Shown: positions 10,029 to 21,235, counted from the stretch's first letter. The stretch is 64,000 nt of DNA from Pseudoips prasinana (GCA_951640165.1 OX621234.1:29640549-29704548); one strand, 5' to 3'. Translations and numbers: made by a program. The notes: generated by a model from the letters alone, not told the origin.

Positions 10029-11283
10029 GCTTGAAATCATTTCTTTGTAACCTGCTTTTAGGTTTCTGTTGTTTGGTACCTTTTTCCTGTATAAAATACG
10101 GATTAGGGATTCATCATCACTTTGTGAGTCTAGGTTGGTTGGGGTGTACTTGCGAACAGCTGTTCGACCCTTCAGGATCTTTTGTACTATCTTGTGAGTC
10201 TAAAAGTACTAGTGTGTGTAGGTTAGACAGGAGTCCACTGGTCCAAATGGTTATTGACTCCACCTATGTTAAACCTGCCTACAATTTTTAGAGGTACCTT
10301 AAAATTAAAGATGTTTCTTTCTTTTATTACTATCCCTTACCTAGAACTTTTCGAAATTCTAATACAAGTGTTTTATAAGCTAAAACTCGTAGAAAAAGTC
10401 GTGTGACACAATGTACACACTTTAACGGCAATTTTCATTAGATTTATTTTTAGATTTTTAGATTTTATGTAGGTATAATGATTTTATATTATACAACATG
10501 TAACTTAATTAACGCACATCCTGAATATAGTTTATTCAGAATCGTTTACTAAATCAATTTATATCATTTTTAATATAGGTAATTTTTATTCCAAAAATAA
10601 TTAAAACTACGAATATTATTGTCATATTAACCCTAAAGAGTCAAAACAAATTGAAATGGACCGTAAGTCAAAGTAATAAGACTTTTAAAATCGCAATTTT
10701 ATTAGTATTCATACAAATTCCATCATTCAATATAAAATAAAGAAAAATAAACTTTATTCCAAGAAACTAATTTAGTAAATAACAATGCATATACATGTTA
10801 AATAAAAACATCAGTGTATGTATTATGATTACAACATTATATTCTAATTGGGGTATTTGAGAGTGTGCGTTAATTACGTTAAATGTTGTATATTTTTATT
10901 TTATTATTGTGTCTGTTTGTTTTAACGTTTTAATCCCATCAAATTACCCAATTTTTTTTATTAACTCAATATATTTAACACTCGCATTCCATTTTCTACC
11001 TGACATTAGCAAAATATTTGTGGGCAAAAAAGAATAAGTGATTTGTGTCCTGGCAAAATGATGTATACATACCTACTACACTGTGACAAATACTAAATTA
11101 AACTCATTGATTTACTTTTTACAGCACGACAGCGCCATCTCTGTGCGGTGACACAGCCGGTGCTTTGAATCTAATAAGCAGGATTTTCATACTACTTTAG
11201 CGCCATCTCTGGTCGCCCACTTGGACGATTCTGACAACCAACTAGTTCTCTTCCTTACCTTAGCACTACTGTCCTAAAAACAT
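10029..11283. other. no gene seen; AT-rich
   Basis: About 1.2 kb with no convincing gene. Two 'agcgccatctctg' motifs (11130 and 11199) are versions of the GATGGCGCT motif that dominates the satellite at 54.6 kb. Confidence 0.45.
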
Positions 11284-11556
11284 ACGGGCTTGTTGGCGTG
11301 GTTGGTAGATACGCTGCCTTTCACGCCGTGGGTCGTAAGTTCGATTCCCACTCGGGACAGATATTTGTCTGCATGAACATGTCTGTTTGTCCTGATTCTG
11401 GGTGTAAATTATATATATAAATTATGTATTTACAAAAGAAAAATAGTATATGAAGTATATCAGTTATCTGGTTTCCATAGTACAAACAAGCTCTGCTTGG
11501 TTTGGGATCAGATGGTCGTGTGTGAATAATGTCCCAGGATATATTATACATATAAT
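11284..11556 (+). mobile_element. SINE family S2, near full length
   Basis: It has a tRNA-like head with box B-like 'agttcgattcccac', an 'ggacagatatttgtctgc' junction, a middle region, and the complete 3' body ending 'cccaggatat'. It is one of the better copies for defining the family. Confidence 0.85.
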
Positions 11557-11829
11557 AATATATAGGACCGACTTTTACTTTTCTATAAGACGATTTTATG
11601 GAAATTATGTAAGTCAGTTACCACTCAAGTATCATACAAACACACATACAAAAAAGTATAGTCAAATCCTTTTCTCTCAGTCTAGTCGTTAACCTCGTTT
11701 GTATGAAGGCGGATAACAATAATAATAATTAAATACGGTTAAAAATTAGGCGACCTCCTAATTATTGGACAGATCATAAGCCTTTTAAATTAATATTACG
11801 GGTAGGTAAGATTATTATCCATAACTGCT

Positions 11830-12470
11830 GTCGGGGGACGGGGTGCTCATATTTTTCATTTATTTAACACAGTCTTCGCCTTTGGTAGACGTCGTGTGAC
11901 TTGTTAACTTCGTAAATGTGCGCGGATGCACCCACCGTTTGATCTTCTTGCAAGAGGTTATTCTAATTGTTTGAGTGAAATTGAATGTTATTGTTCATTA
12001 CCTCACAATTACTTTGATAGATGCTAGGGACTAGATGATACTGGTTCTGTGCGTGCATTAGCCCACATACCAGCCAACCACAATGTACTAAAAATACAAT
12101 CTTTAAAACAAAAAATTTAAAACAAAAGCAAAAGAAGACGAAAAAAGCAAGCCTGGAGTTTCTTTGTGGCTTTCTTCTCCGGGTCGTCCATCTAGGTAGC
12201 AATAGAAAGCTGCAGGTTAGCTAGGGTAGGTTCCTCAGCGGCGAAGATCGTGTTGGCCCCTTAATACGAGATCGGTGATCTATTGATTTAGAATTCCGTC
12301 TTTTTACTTCAGCCGCCCCCTGAGCTGAGCACATAAGGGTGCCCTCAGGTATTACTCGCTTAAATTAAACTACTGGTTGAGAGCCTTCTGCGCTAGCCAA
12401 CGGCCTATTGTCTTCAATTCTTTAATTTTTATATAGTAGTACTAAATTTAATAGCTTAAAAACTTGTTAT
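11830..12470 (+). repeat. long dispersed repeat, copy 1
   Basis: This is about 80-85% similar by eye to 61670-62330 in the same orientation. Shared blocks include 'gacttcgtgtgactt'-type sequence, 'gcggatgcacccaccgttt', 'aagaggttattct', 'gagtttctttgtggctttc', 'ttctccgggtcgtcca', and 'aattctttaattttt'. No ORF is conserved, so it may be retroelement UTR or LTR sequence. The family is unknown to me. Confidence 0.7.
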
Positions 12471-13009
12471 TTATTGAATGATTAAAAAATATGTGATAAG
12501 ACAGTGAAGAAAAAGACAGTAAAATAAGTGATATACTTTTATACTGTTTCTACTATGTTTATGTACCTACTGCATTGTGAGCTTGACATGTACAAGTGTA
12601 TGTAAATACCCAAGTGCTGAATAAATTTCATTATGATGAGCTCAGTGTGCATTTTTATATTTGTATATGTGTATTTATTTATTTTTAGTTATTTTAAAGG
12701 TGGACCGGCAATTATTACACCGTAACCTATGTTTTAATTTTGACGACAGATAATCGTTAGAAAACTACTCGGCCTCATTCATAGGCTATGCAAAGTAAGC
12801 AAAATGCAAAAAAATATATTAAAAGTAAATTCAACATAACACAATACAACAACAACAAAATGACATTATTTTATTTTCTGTTTATCCTTCCCCTTGAACA
12901 CTCAGTGGTGAAGCGATCAGTACAGTATCTAGCTAAAAAGTTTATAATTTAGACAAGGGGGGGAGGAGGTCATAACCAGCACCATGTCCTCTGGTGGCAG
13001 GCGTCTACT
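12471..13009. other. no gene seen
   Basis: AT-rich sequence followed by a G-run (about 12956-12966). No gene is supported. Confidence 0.4.
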
Positions 13010-13236
13010 AGCTGCAGCCGCTTCTTGCTGCCTCGTCACACCGGGTGGAACTCCCTAGGGCGAAGTCCTAGGGACTCCCTAGGGCGAAGTCCAGTGAGGA
13101 TGACCAGCGTCCGACAGCGGATGGTATGAAGAGAGAGCCGACTGAATCTCAAACACTTCGAAATATGTATGTACCTACAACTATCGAATGTGAAAACTTT
13201 ACTTTCGCGCTTCGCATAAAACAAGAAAGTCCGATT
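13010..13236 (-). repeat. LTR-like repeat, diverged copy
   Basis: Read on the minus strand it contains 'gtaaagttttcac' after 'ggactttcttgtttta', the same entry motif as the repeats at 17.05 and 53.9 kb. The rest diverges and includes a tandemly repeated 'cctagggcgaagtcc' block (13055-13092). It is assigned to the family by that motif only. Confidence 0.45.
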
Positions 13237-13573
13237 GTAACAAATCTGTCAAAGCATTTTGTATGTTATTGTAGGTAATTAAGGAACAGAATGTATCGAA
13301 TGATAATATTTTTATTTGTCATACACCGTCATTTATCTTACTCCTATTACGGTAGTATTAAGTATATATATTATCTGTTTCTTTTTATTCATAATGGGAT
13401 TTCACATAAGTTTAGCAAAATTAAAGAAACAATCGTAGATAAATATAAATAAAATATGAGGAATAAACAAAAAGCGTGAGTGAGTGTGGTTCCATAACAA
13501 GCCGCCTAAAGATATCAAATAGATCAAATCCCTCAAAATGTTTAAATATTAAAAGACGATAGATACAGTAATT

Positions 13574-13830
13574 GACGGGCCTGTTAGCGTGTTGGCAAAT
13601 GCTTGCTTTTCACTTAGGAGGTCGTGGGTTCGATTCCCACCCAGGACAGATATTTGTATGCATGAACATGTCCTGAGTCTGGGTGTAATTATCTATATAA
13701 TTATGTACTTACAAAAGAAAAGTAGTATATTAGTTATCTGGTTTCCATGGTACAAGCTCTGCTTAGTTTGGGTTCAGACGGCCGTGTATGAATAATGTTC
13801 CAGGATATTATTATTAGGATATTATTAAAG
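13574..13830 (+). mobile_element. SINE family S2, full length
   Basis: Head 'gacgggcctgttagcgtg', box B 'gggttcgattcccac', body and terminal 'ccaggatattattatt' are all present. Confidence 0.85.
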
Positions 13831-14639
13831 ACCTTATCCCTTCTATCCCTACAAAATATACAATTATATATAGCACTGAACTTTGTACTAAGTAAAATAA
13901 AGTGACCACATTATTAATCAGTAAAATTTTACCAATAAAAATATTAAAAAATCATGTTATTTTATATTACACGCTTGACGTTTTATATTATGTAAATACT
14001 AAATAAAATATTCCCTGTTAGTAAATGTAAATTCTTATTAGGAATAAAAAATAACCATAATTATTTCAAAATACTTAGGAAAAATCGAGCTACATTTCGT
14101 TTCATTACGAATATTAATTCTTATGATAAATAAAAATAACCGTAACCTTTCAAGATACTTTCGCCAAAAATCGAGTTTTGTTTCATTACAATGTAAATTC
14201 TAATGCAAAATAAAATAAACCCGTAGGTTTTGTCAATACTTTCGACACAAATCTATTTAAGTTTTGTTTCATTCTATTTTTATTGCGTCAATCTGCAAGG
14301 GTTTGGCCAAAACTTGGGAAAAATATTTTTAGGCCTAAATAATGAGCATTAAGCAATGTTTTAAAATTATAATCGATAAGTTTTTAGTTCGAAAGCTGAT
14401 ATTGGTAGCATCTATTACACATAAATACTGCTATATAGGTCCGGCAACTGTGACAATAAATAATAAGTAACAAAACTATTACCAGAGGCCTTGCTGATAA
14501 CAAGTTGCAAAAAATAATTCAAAAAGGGTCTACCTCGAAGTCATATACCTAATTCTACTCTATCCGACATTGATGTCGGAGCGTCATGGTTAAACTATCT
14601 ATATATCGTATTGAAAATACTCGTCATGGTTAGTGCTTA
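13831..14639. other. no gene seen
   Basis: Strongly AT-rich. Loosely repeated blocks such as 'tttcattacgaatattaattctta' versions near 14020, 14100 and 14180 suggest an old decayed tandem duplication (unit about 80 bp). No coding potential. Confidence 0.4.
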
Positions 14640-14790
14640 ATATCTAAGGTTAATGTTAGTCAAGTTAGTAAAGGTAAGCGCAATAGCTTTCAATCGAGGC
14701 GACAGACCCCCACGTGTCCGCAAACGGACGTTGATATTATTCTAACTGAGGTGAAAACTTTACTTGTGTTATGCAGGATTCCCAAATCTG
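14640..14790 (-). repeat. LTR-like repeat, diverged copy
   Basis: The minus strand carries 'aagtaaagttttcacc', then 'gggggtctgtcgcctcg' 55 bases later, matching the arrangement in the 17.1 and 53.8 kb repeats. A hairpin CGTCCG/CGGACa sits between them (14719-14735). Confidence 0.55.
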
Positions 14791-14813
14791 CATGATACGA
14801 CCTCTTGGATATA

Positions 14814-15069
14814 ATAATAATAATAATATCTTGGGACAATGTCACACAGATCATCCTAGCCCCAAACTAAGCATAGCTTGTACTATGGGTACCAGGCGAC
14901 GATATACACACTTATACTGATAGATAAATACTTAAATACATAGAAAACATCCATGACTCAGAAACATATATTCGTGCTCATCACACAAATATTTGCACTT
15001 ACCGGGATTCGAACCCAGGACCACCAGCTTCGTAGGCAGGAGCACTACCAACTAGGCTACGGTGACCGT
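14814..15069 (-). mobile_element. SINE family S1, full length
   Basis: Reverse orientation. Head 'gacggtcaccgtagcctag' (box A-like), box B 'gggttcgaatcccgg', body and an ATT-repeat tail are all present. It is one of two intact S1 copies here. Confidence 0.88.
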
Positions 15070-15214
15070 CAAGATATTATATTATTCCAAGATATTATAT
15101 ATATATGACTGCATTATTGAGAAATGTATTTGTTTGATTATAAATAGTTTTAGTATTGCACTGGATAGATGGCGCTGTACTACAGATTATTGATAATTTA
15201 ATTGATCTAGTGTT

Positions 15215-15430
15215 AGGCCGAGTTTTTGGGTTCAATCGCCGCCTAAGTCAGTTTTTTGCGTGATGAGCATTTTTATTTGTCAGGGTGTAATTTATCTACA
15301 ATTTGTGAGTATTTAGAAACATAAAAGTATGTTTACCAGTTGTCTTGTTTACATAATACAGGCTCTGCCTAGTTTGGGTCAGATGGCAGTGTTCGATGTC
15401 CAAAGCTATTTATGTTATTATTTATAATAA
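15215..15430 (+). mobile_element. diverged SINE related to S1/S2
   Basis: A degraded box B-like 'tgggttcaatcgcc' is followed by 'gcgtgatgagcatttttatt' (S1-like) and then 'acaggctctgcctagtttggg' (S2-like body). This is an old copy with a third head variant. Confidence 0.55.
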
Positions 15431-15529
15431 TTTCTGAGATAACGTCTGGCTGGGACAGTTTATTTATATATAAAAAACCATATTAGCAAGTTCTCAATAC
15501 ATAACAATTATAACATAATATTTACGTAA

Positions 15530-15600
15530 CTAGAAATAATAATGTATACTTAATTATATTACTACAAACATGAACTGAAGTGAATAAAAACCTTTCTATG
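15530..15600 (+). repeat. LINE/SINE 3' tail-like repeat
   Basis: 'actagaaataataatgta', 'ttactacaaacatg' and 'gtgaataaaaacc' are shared with 61550-61640 and, in reverse, with 58215-58320. It looks like the 3' end of an unassigned retroelement. Confidence 0.5.
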
Positions 15601-15606
15601 TAATAT

Positions 15607-15726
15607 AATATCCTGGGACATTATTTACAAACGGCCATATGATCCCAAACTAAGCAGAGCTGGGTGGGATTCGAAATCCACGACCTCCAGCGTGAAAAGC
15701 AAGCATTTGCGAACCACGCCAACTGT
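15607..15726 (-). mobile_element. SINE family S2, internally deleted
   Basis: On the minus strand the head (3' side, 'agttggcgtggttcgcaaat') is fused to the 3' body ('agctctgcttagtttgggat') with the middle missing. Confidence 0.7.
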
Positions 15727-15879
15727 AAAGTAGTAACAATAAGTATTTGGGAGTAGAAGTAAAAGAATATACCTAGTTACGTTAAAAGCGCTATCTCAAA
15801 TTGAATATATAACATATAATTGTGTTGATGTTTATCCTTTGTCTTCCTAAGTATAATCTAAAATAGTACACATTGAGAC

Positions 15880-16205
15880 AACCGCTCGAGCAGATATTGT
15901 GTTCGCCTACTAAATGATATGAGGCGCTCATAGCAAGATGTTCCCACCGATCCGTAAGCGATCGGCGAGTTTAAGCAACGAGGCTCGCGGTCAGTCCATA
16001 GATGGGTGACCGCCAAAGTGGTTTAATTTCTGAGCGTCTCCGTGCTTCGGAGGGCGCGTTAAGCGGTCGGTCCCGGTTGTAGCCATTAGGCAAAAGTTCT
16101 AAGCCATGTCGGAGGCTGACACTAGGGTAACACTAGTTGGGGCGCATTGGATCCGGTGGTAGCATTAAAGCGCGACCGTCGTTATAAACACAAGGTCCGC
16201 CATAA
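15880..16205 (+). mobile_element. 5S-rRNA-derived SINE (SINE3-like)
   Basis: Bases about 15950-16020 read 'gatcggcgagtttaagcaac', 'gaggctcgcggtcag' and 'gatgggtgaccgcc'. These align to the 3' two thirds of eukaryotic 5S rRNA, including its internal promoter elements box A and box C. A hairpin 'ctccgtgcttcggag' and a unique 3' region follow. A minus-strand relative at 26005-26213 shares both the 5S-like head and the body, and a third (60585-60700) shares the 3' part. It is a mobile derivative, not a functional 5S gene. Confidence 0.75.
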
Positions 16206-16399
16206 TAACAATATGGAATTCTTACCTTAACATAGACAGAACCATTCAGACAAGATGTAGTAAATTATTTCTTAGACTTTTAATTTCTATAATTAAACTT
16301 ATAAATAAGGTTGACAATAATTTTAATAAATAATTTTTATAAATTAAATGTTATACCTAAATGTTTTCATTCAATCCGTGTAGGTACCGAAATATCTAT

Positions 16400-16483
16400 A
16401 TGTATCCAGAAATAATTACTACAAACATGTTATACTTAACTATTTACGAGCGCATTTTTATTCTTTTTATTTTGTTGTTTTCA
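16400..16483 (+). repeat. 3' tail-like repeat fragment
   Basis: 'attactacaaacatg', 'aactatttacgagcgcattt' and a T-rich run resemble the tail repeat at 61560-61650. Confidence 0.4.
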
Positions 16484-16677
16484 AAGGCAACCTCCGGACT
16501 AGGGAATCTAGTCCCTGTGTCGCGGGTTTCTTTACAAACATATAATAGACGTACACAAATTACATCCAGACTCAGAACAACTATTTATGGGTCACATAAA
16601 TAGTTGTCCGGCGCGGGACTCGAACCCACGACACGAAGCGGCGAGGCGACTGTCTGAGCCGCTGCGCCACACGTGCA
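16484..16677 (-). mobile_element. SINE family S3
   Basis: Minus strand: head 'gcacgtgtggcgcagcggc', box B 'gggttcgagtcccgcgcc', then 'aactatttatgtgaccc' and 'tatgtttgtaaagaaaccc'. It is near full length. Confidence 0.85.
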
Positions 16678-16789
16678 GCCAGACAGTGACGAGTCTGCGT
16701 GAATAAAATCCTTTTTTATTTTATTTATTTTGGCCCTATGTACCCATGAGGTCGTCGGTTCGATCCCCATGACGAACAATCTTTTTGTA

Positions 16790-16832
16790 GTAAAAAAACA
16801 TTTTCTTACTACAAAAAGAATTTTTGTGTATT
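16790..16832. repeat. hairpin
   Basis: 'tctttttgtagtaa' and 'ttactacaaaaaga' are inverted around an A/T-rich loop. No coding context. Confidence 0.5.
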
Positions 16833-17049
16833 GTGTTTATTTATATATTTATCTCGGAAATATATTTAAGTTATGAAAAGTATGTTCATGTCTCCTGAAA
16901 TTGAATGCTTTATCAAATCTATTTTGATTTCAAATAAGATGAATTATTGTTGTACAAAAGCTACATAAACGACAGCCTGTTAACATTATTTTGTTCTTTA
17001 ATTGAATTCCCATAAAATACTAAATGATTTATTAACTCTGTTACAATAG

Positions 17050-17470
17050 GAAGTCCTTGTTTTATGTAAATCCTAAATCGCGCAAGTAAAGTTTTCACCG
17101 TTAATAACATACGTAAAAATTCATTATAGTTCTACATGGGGGTCGGTCGCCTCGAAGGAAATCAGTCTTGCTAAGCTGATCTAAGTTAGCTAACTGACGC
17201 ACTTGTCATCGGACAAGGAAGATTAATTAATTATGTAGAAAACTGACGCACTTGTCTTCGGACAAGGAAGATTAATTAATTATGTAGAAAACTGACGCAC
17301 TTGTCTTCGGACAAGGATGATAAATTAATAATGTAGAACCTGTGGTTCCCGTAGGGCACATCGCTAGTCAACCATCATTCATGGTGACACAGCGATGTCA
17401 ACCTGAGTACTACTTCGAGTGCGATACAATTGACCCCTTTTGTTTACTGGACTTTTCTAAGTAATTTCCC
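17050..17470 (+). repeat. LTR-like repeat with hairpin array
   Basis: It shares, in order, 'gcgcaagtaaagttttcacc', 'ggtcggtcgcctcgaagga', 'ctaagttagctaac', a hairpin, 'ggttcccgtagggcacatcg', 'agcgatgtcaacctga', and 'ggacttttctaagta' with the minus-strand repeat at 53640-53920. Length, low coding potential and a promoter-like AT stretch next to the conserved GTCGG block suggest a solo LTR, but no retrotransposon body has been tied to it. Within it, 17195-17340 is a tandem array. Confidence 0.6.
17195..17340. repeat. three 49-bp tandem units with TTCG hairpins
   Basis: Three units of 49 bp start 'ctgacgcacttgtc'. Each contains CTTGTC-nTCG-GACAAG, a six-pair stem with a four-base loop (ATCG in unit 1, TTCG in units 2 and 3), followed by 'gaagattaattaattatg'. 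The homologous repeat at 53.7 kb has one such unit. Confidence 0.85.
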
Positions 17471-18088
17471 TTTTACTGTTTTGTTTACGCTTATGGGCTT
17501 AAATTTGGTATAGCAATTATTTAATTTCACCTGTACCGGTGTGTCTGTGTGCATGTTAAATTTAATTGTTGATGTAGGTAAATTGTGTCCGCCTATCATA
17601 TGTTTGTATTGAAGGTATTATTGGTTTAATTGTCAAGATGTATGATGTCATGTTAAGAGTTTATGTTATGTTTGTATGTATGGCACGTATTATTATACCT
17701 GTAAAAAAGAGAAAAAATTAAAAAGAGTATTATTCACGTTACTCATAGCATTAATGAATTTATTTATTTATCAGCGATTGTATTATTATTTATTCAATTA
17801 TTTATTTATGATAATCCGTTATTTATTTTTGTGTCTTGGTAGTATCAAATAATCATGGTAGTTACGTGAAACTTAAGTATCTCTGGCTCGCTTATTTAAT
17901 TAAATCGTGGAAAAATATACATATAGGTAATTACATTTAGAGTTAACGCTAAAAATAACTAAATTCTAAATGTTCTTTAATATACCTAATCCAAAGATAA
18001 ATTAAATTAGATTTGGAATTAGATCATTTTAATTATGGACTCTCAAAACACAAAACAGTCAGGAATTACATTAAATTTGTAGTGTACA
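17471..18088. other. no gene seen
   Basis: AT-rich, with no element recognised. Confidence 0.4.
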
Positions 18089-18166
18089 CACGGCTACATG
18101 TCAAGCTATACCTACATTTTCAAGATCAGCTTATACTGGAAATGTGTAGCTTGTCATCTAGCCGTG
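18089..18166. mobile_element. hairpin MITE, short copy
   Basis: Ends 'cacggctacatgtcaagcta' and the complement 'agcttgtcatctagccgtg' are inverted. Inner 'gatcagcttatac' matches the copy at 18291-18407. Confidence 0.6.
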
Positions 18167-18290
18167 AGTACCACTGTAAGCATGACATCGTCCACTGCTG
18201 GACATAGTTACCATTTATTTGGAGTTGTTTACTGTAGACGCCGCACTTGGTATGGGAGTTAGCAACCGCAGTTAGGTGGTGGCTAGTACG

Positions 18291-18407
18291 CACGGCTACA
18301 TATCAAGCTATTCATTTCCAATATAAGCTGACCTATCATTGTATGGAAATCCTATACAACGCAAGATCAGCTTATATTGGATTTGTAAAGCTTGATGTGT
18401 AGCCGTG
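18291..18407. mobile_element. hairpin MITE, longer copy
   Basis: The left arm 'cacggctacatatcaagc' continues through 'tccaatataagctga'; the right arm carries the complements 'cagcttatattgga' and 'gcttgatgtgtagccgtg'. The arms run about 43 bp each, so nearly the whole element is a hairpin. Confidence 0.7.
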
Positions 18408-18957
18408 TGTAAACAGGTGGTGCTGCTGCCCGACTACCTAGTGTATCCCTTAGTCGCCTTGTATGGCCACCATGGGATAGTATGGAGAAACCCATTAACT
18501 TTGTCTGGGCTGGAACCCACCTGTACCACATATTGTCATCAAAACGATAAATATTTATATATAAAATACTTATTCATTCTATTCGTGTTAGACATTTTTT
18601 ATTATTATTATTTATATTATAGTTTACTTTGTATTAAAGTTTTGCACGACATATCTATGTCAAATATAGTTGGGTAAGTTTATAATGTACCCAACAACCC
18701 TGTACCTATATTTTAGGAAATAAATGAATGAAAAAGAAAGTTCTTTCATCAAGTCTTTAGATAATATGACCAAAATATACCAACATCAACTCATTTAACT
18801 CTATGGCTGGACTTCTGTAACCGAATTATTGTAAATTATTTTAGAAAAAAAAACCTACAGGGATTAAGATAACTAGTGTCAAATTCCATTTTGAATCATT
18901 CAGACATACTGTTTTAACTTTTATTATATTTATTATTATCATTTCATTGCATTAGCT
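18408..18957. other. no gene seen
   Basis: AT-rich DNA without an identified element. A 90-codon open frame (18405-18677) has no recognisable domain. Confidence 0.4.
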
Positions 18958-19205
18958 TTGACGGTCACCGTAGCCTAGTTGGTAGTGCTCCTGCCTACGA
19001 AGCTGGTGGTCCTGGGTTCGAATCCCGGTAAGTGCAAATATTTGTGTGATGAGCACGAATATTTGTTTCTGAGTCATGGATGTTTTCTATGTATTTAAGT
19101 ATTTATCTATCTATATAAGTATATATATCGTCGCCTGGTACCCATAGTACAAGCTTTGCTTAGTTTGGGGCTAGGATGATCTGTGTGACATTGTCCCTAT
19201 ATATT
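18958..19205 (+). mobile_element. SINE family S1, full length
   Basis: Head from 'gacggtcaccgtagcctag', box B 'gggttcgaatcccgg', body and terminal 'gtccctatatatta' are present. Confidence 0.88.
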
Positions 19206-20099
19206 ATATTAGCTTACGTTAAACCTAAAAGTTTATCCATAAAATCATTGAATGCCATCCCAAAAATAGAGACCAATTATAAAGGCGCCGTAATTACGAA
19301 CCCTAAAAATATAATACTCTTGAGCATGTGTGTAATTATACAGAAGATGCAGGTACCTCCTTCAACCACGGCGTCCTCTTTGTAGTTCTCTTTCATACCC
19401 CTTTTCTTAAAATATTTAAAATGAACAACTCTTGATACATCTCACTATCGATATCGAATATTTCCCGCTGGGCAAGATTTAAAAAAGCTCGCAGATTTAT
19501 AAAACTACTCTATGATCAATTATTATTGTAAGTTCATTAATCGAATGGTCATAAACTTATAAAAAATCTCTACGATAATACCGATATAAATGCAATTAAC
19601 GGGTACAAGACCAAAATCGCCAAATTAATAGAAACACGGGATCCTATTTTATTTTTACTATAGCGACATCTATCGACGTCTATAATGAAATTAGTAGTTG
19701 CACCGTAAATATTATACGCACTTACCTATTTAAAAAGATTAGACGGCAAGACAATTCGACCGTGGTCGCGGAACAATACACTGGCATCTTTTGCCCGTAT
19801 GTAGAACACCATCACCTGATCCTCCAAATTAAGATTTATTGGCTTATTTTTAATTAGATCATTACGTATCTTAAAACATTAAATATCTTTCTGATAATAT
19901 AAAAAGCAAGTAAGTATTGGGAAAGATATAATAATACCTCTAAATGTTTGATTTTGGATGATTGACTTTGGATGACTTGTTTTAAAGAATTTTAACAATT
20001 GTAAAAAAAATTGAGATAAGATACCTACTTTATTGGGGCTGTAAGTTCTTAATTGCGTTGAATAACTAATATAAAAATCAATGCCACTTTTCGTTGTAA
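19206..20099. other. no gene seen
   Basis: AT-rich intergenic DNA. No supported features. Confidence 0.4.
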
Positions 20100-20327
20100 T
20101 GTTATAACACTTATAACTCAACAACGCCTGTACCGACTAACTTTGGTCTTGAATTATTCGTGGAAGTCCAGTTTGTACGTAGTGAAATTTTAAAAAAAGT
20201 CTTGAAAAAGAGTTAATACGCATCTTTTAGCAATTTAATATATTTTTTTGTTTGAATAAATGAACTAAATAATATTTTTTTTTATAACTATGACTTATAC
20301 GTAGCGAAGCACGTACCGGGCCGCTAG
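20100..20327 (+). mobile_element. Helitron-like element
   Basis: It ends 'cgtagcgaagcacgtaccgg' then 'gccgctag' followed by T, and starts in 'ataacacttataactcaac'. The end structure suits another short Helitron subfamily, but the left boundary is uncertain. Confidence 0.5.
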
Positions 20328-20379
20328 TATACTATAGTGGAAAAAGTACATAACGCCTATACTATAATATATGGAAATT

Positions 20380-20580
20380 GCACGTGTGGCGCAGCGGCTA
20401 AGACAGTCGCCTCGCCGCTTCGTGTCGCGGGTTCGAGTCCCGCGCCGGACAACTATTCGTGTCACCCACAAATAGATATTCGGAGTGTGGATGTAATCTG
20501 TCTCCTTCTACTATATGTCTGTAAAAGACCCCGCGAGACAGGGATGCGAACCACTAGTGCGGGCGTGGTCATTTTATAAA
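20380..20580 (+). mobile_element. SINE family S3, full length
   Basis: It starts 'gcacgtgtggcgcagcggct', with box B 'gggttcgagtcccgcgcc', and ends near 'gtaaaagaccccgcgagac' and an A-rich tail. Confidence 0.88.
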
Positions 20581-21235
20581 AAAAATATGTATAATATTAT
20601 GTGCGGAATGGTTACAGCGCAGCTGAATAATAAATAATTTAAAAATATAAATATCCTAAGGGCCCAGCCCAAATCTGTGATTTATCAATTTTATAGTTAT
20701 ATCTATATATAGTAAAGTTCCACAAAACCTTCTGGGATAAAAAAAAACTTGGCAACCCGAACTCAAGAAGAGGAAAAAAATACTGGATGGATTGAATAAA
20801 ACGCTGTTTGTAAATTATTTAAATGACTACACTCAAATAATACACATACCACAGAATAAAAAGTACTTACGTACACATACTCCAATTCAGGCGTTCATAT
20901 TCCAATATATTCTAAAGAAGGTCTTTTTCTTATTTAGTTATTTAATTATGTTTGTATTTTATATTGTTTCTTTTTATATTTCCTTCTTTTTTACAATAAA
21001 TTTATTAAAAATCTTTTTATTTATGGATATTCCACAATTTTGTAAGTATATTTATTTACCAATCCAAAGGTTGTCTGGAAGAGATCGCTTTATGCGATAA
21101 GACCGCCCTTTGTACAAGTTGTTTATGTAATATTCTATGTCATATGTATTCTTATGGTCTTCAATAAAGTGTATTCTATTTTATATTTTAGATTGCCGAA
21201 CGGATTTATTCACGGCTAATAAGGCACAGGTCAAC
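20581..21235. other. no gene seen
   Basis: AT-rich. A hydrophobic 102-codon open frame (20792-21100) reflects T-rich composition and is not called. Confidence 0.45.

Noticed and set aside
9642..10291. Overlapping open frames of 114 and 118 codons on opposite strands
   Set aside because: They lie across a SINE with an A-rich tail; the frames change where the repeat changes.
15940..16025. Functional 5S rRNA gene
   Set aside because: Only part of 5S is matched, with mismatches, no terminal T-run, and it continues into a repeated body.
17195..17340. CRISPR array
   Set aside because: The 49-bp units are contiguous tandem copies without unique spacers, in a eukaryotic repeat context.
18958..19030. 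tRNA gene (S1, S2 and S3 heads have box A/B-like sequences)
   Set aside because: The same heads recur many times attached to identical non-tRNA bodies and tails, and I cannot draw a full cloverleaf; they are SINE promoters.
20792..21100. 102-residue hydrophobic protein
   Set aside because: AT-rich composition alone gives Phe/Leu/Ile-rich frames; no domain or start context.
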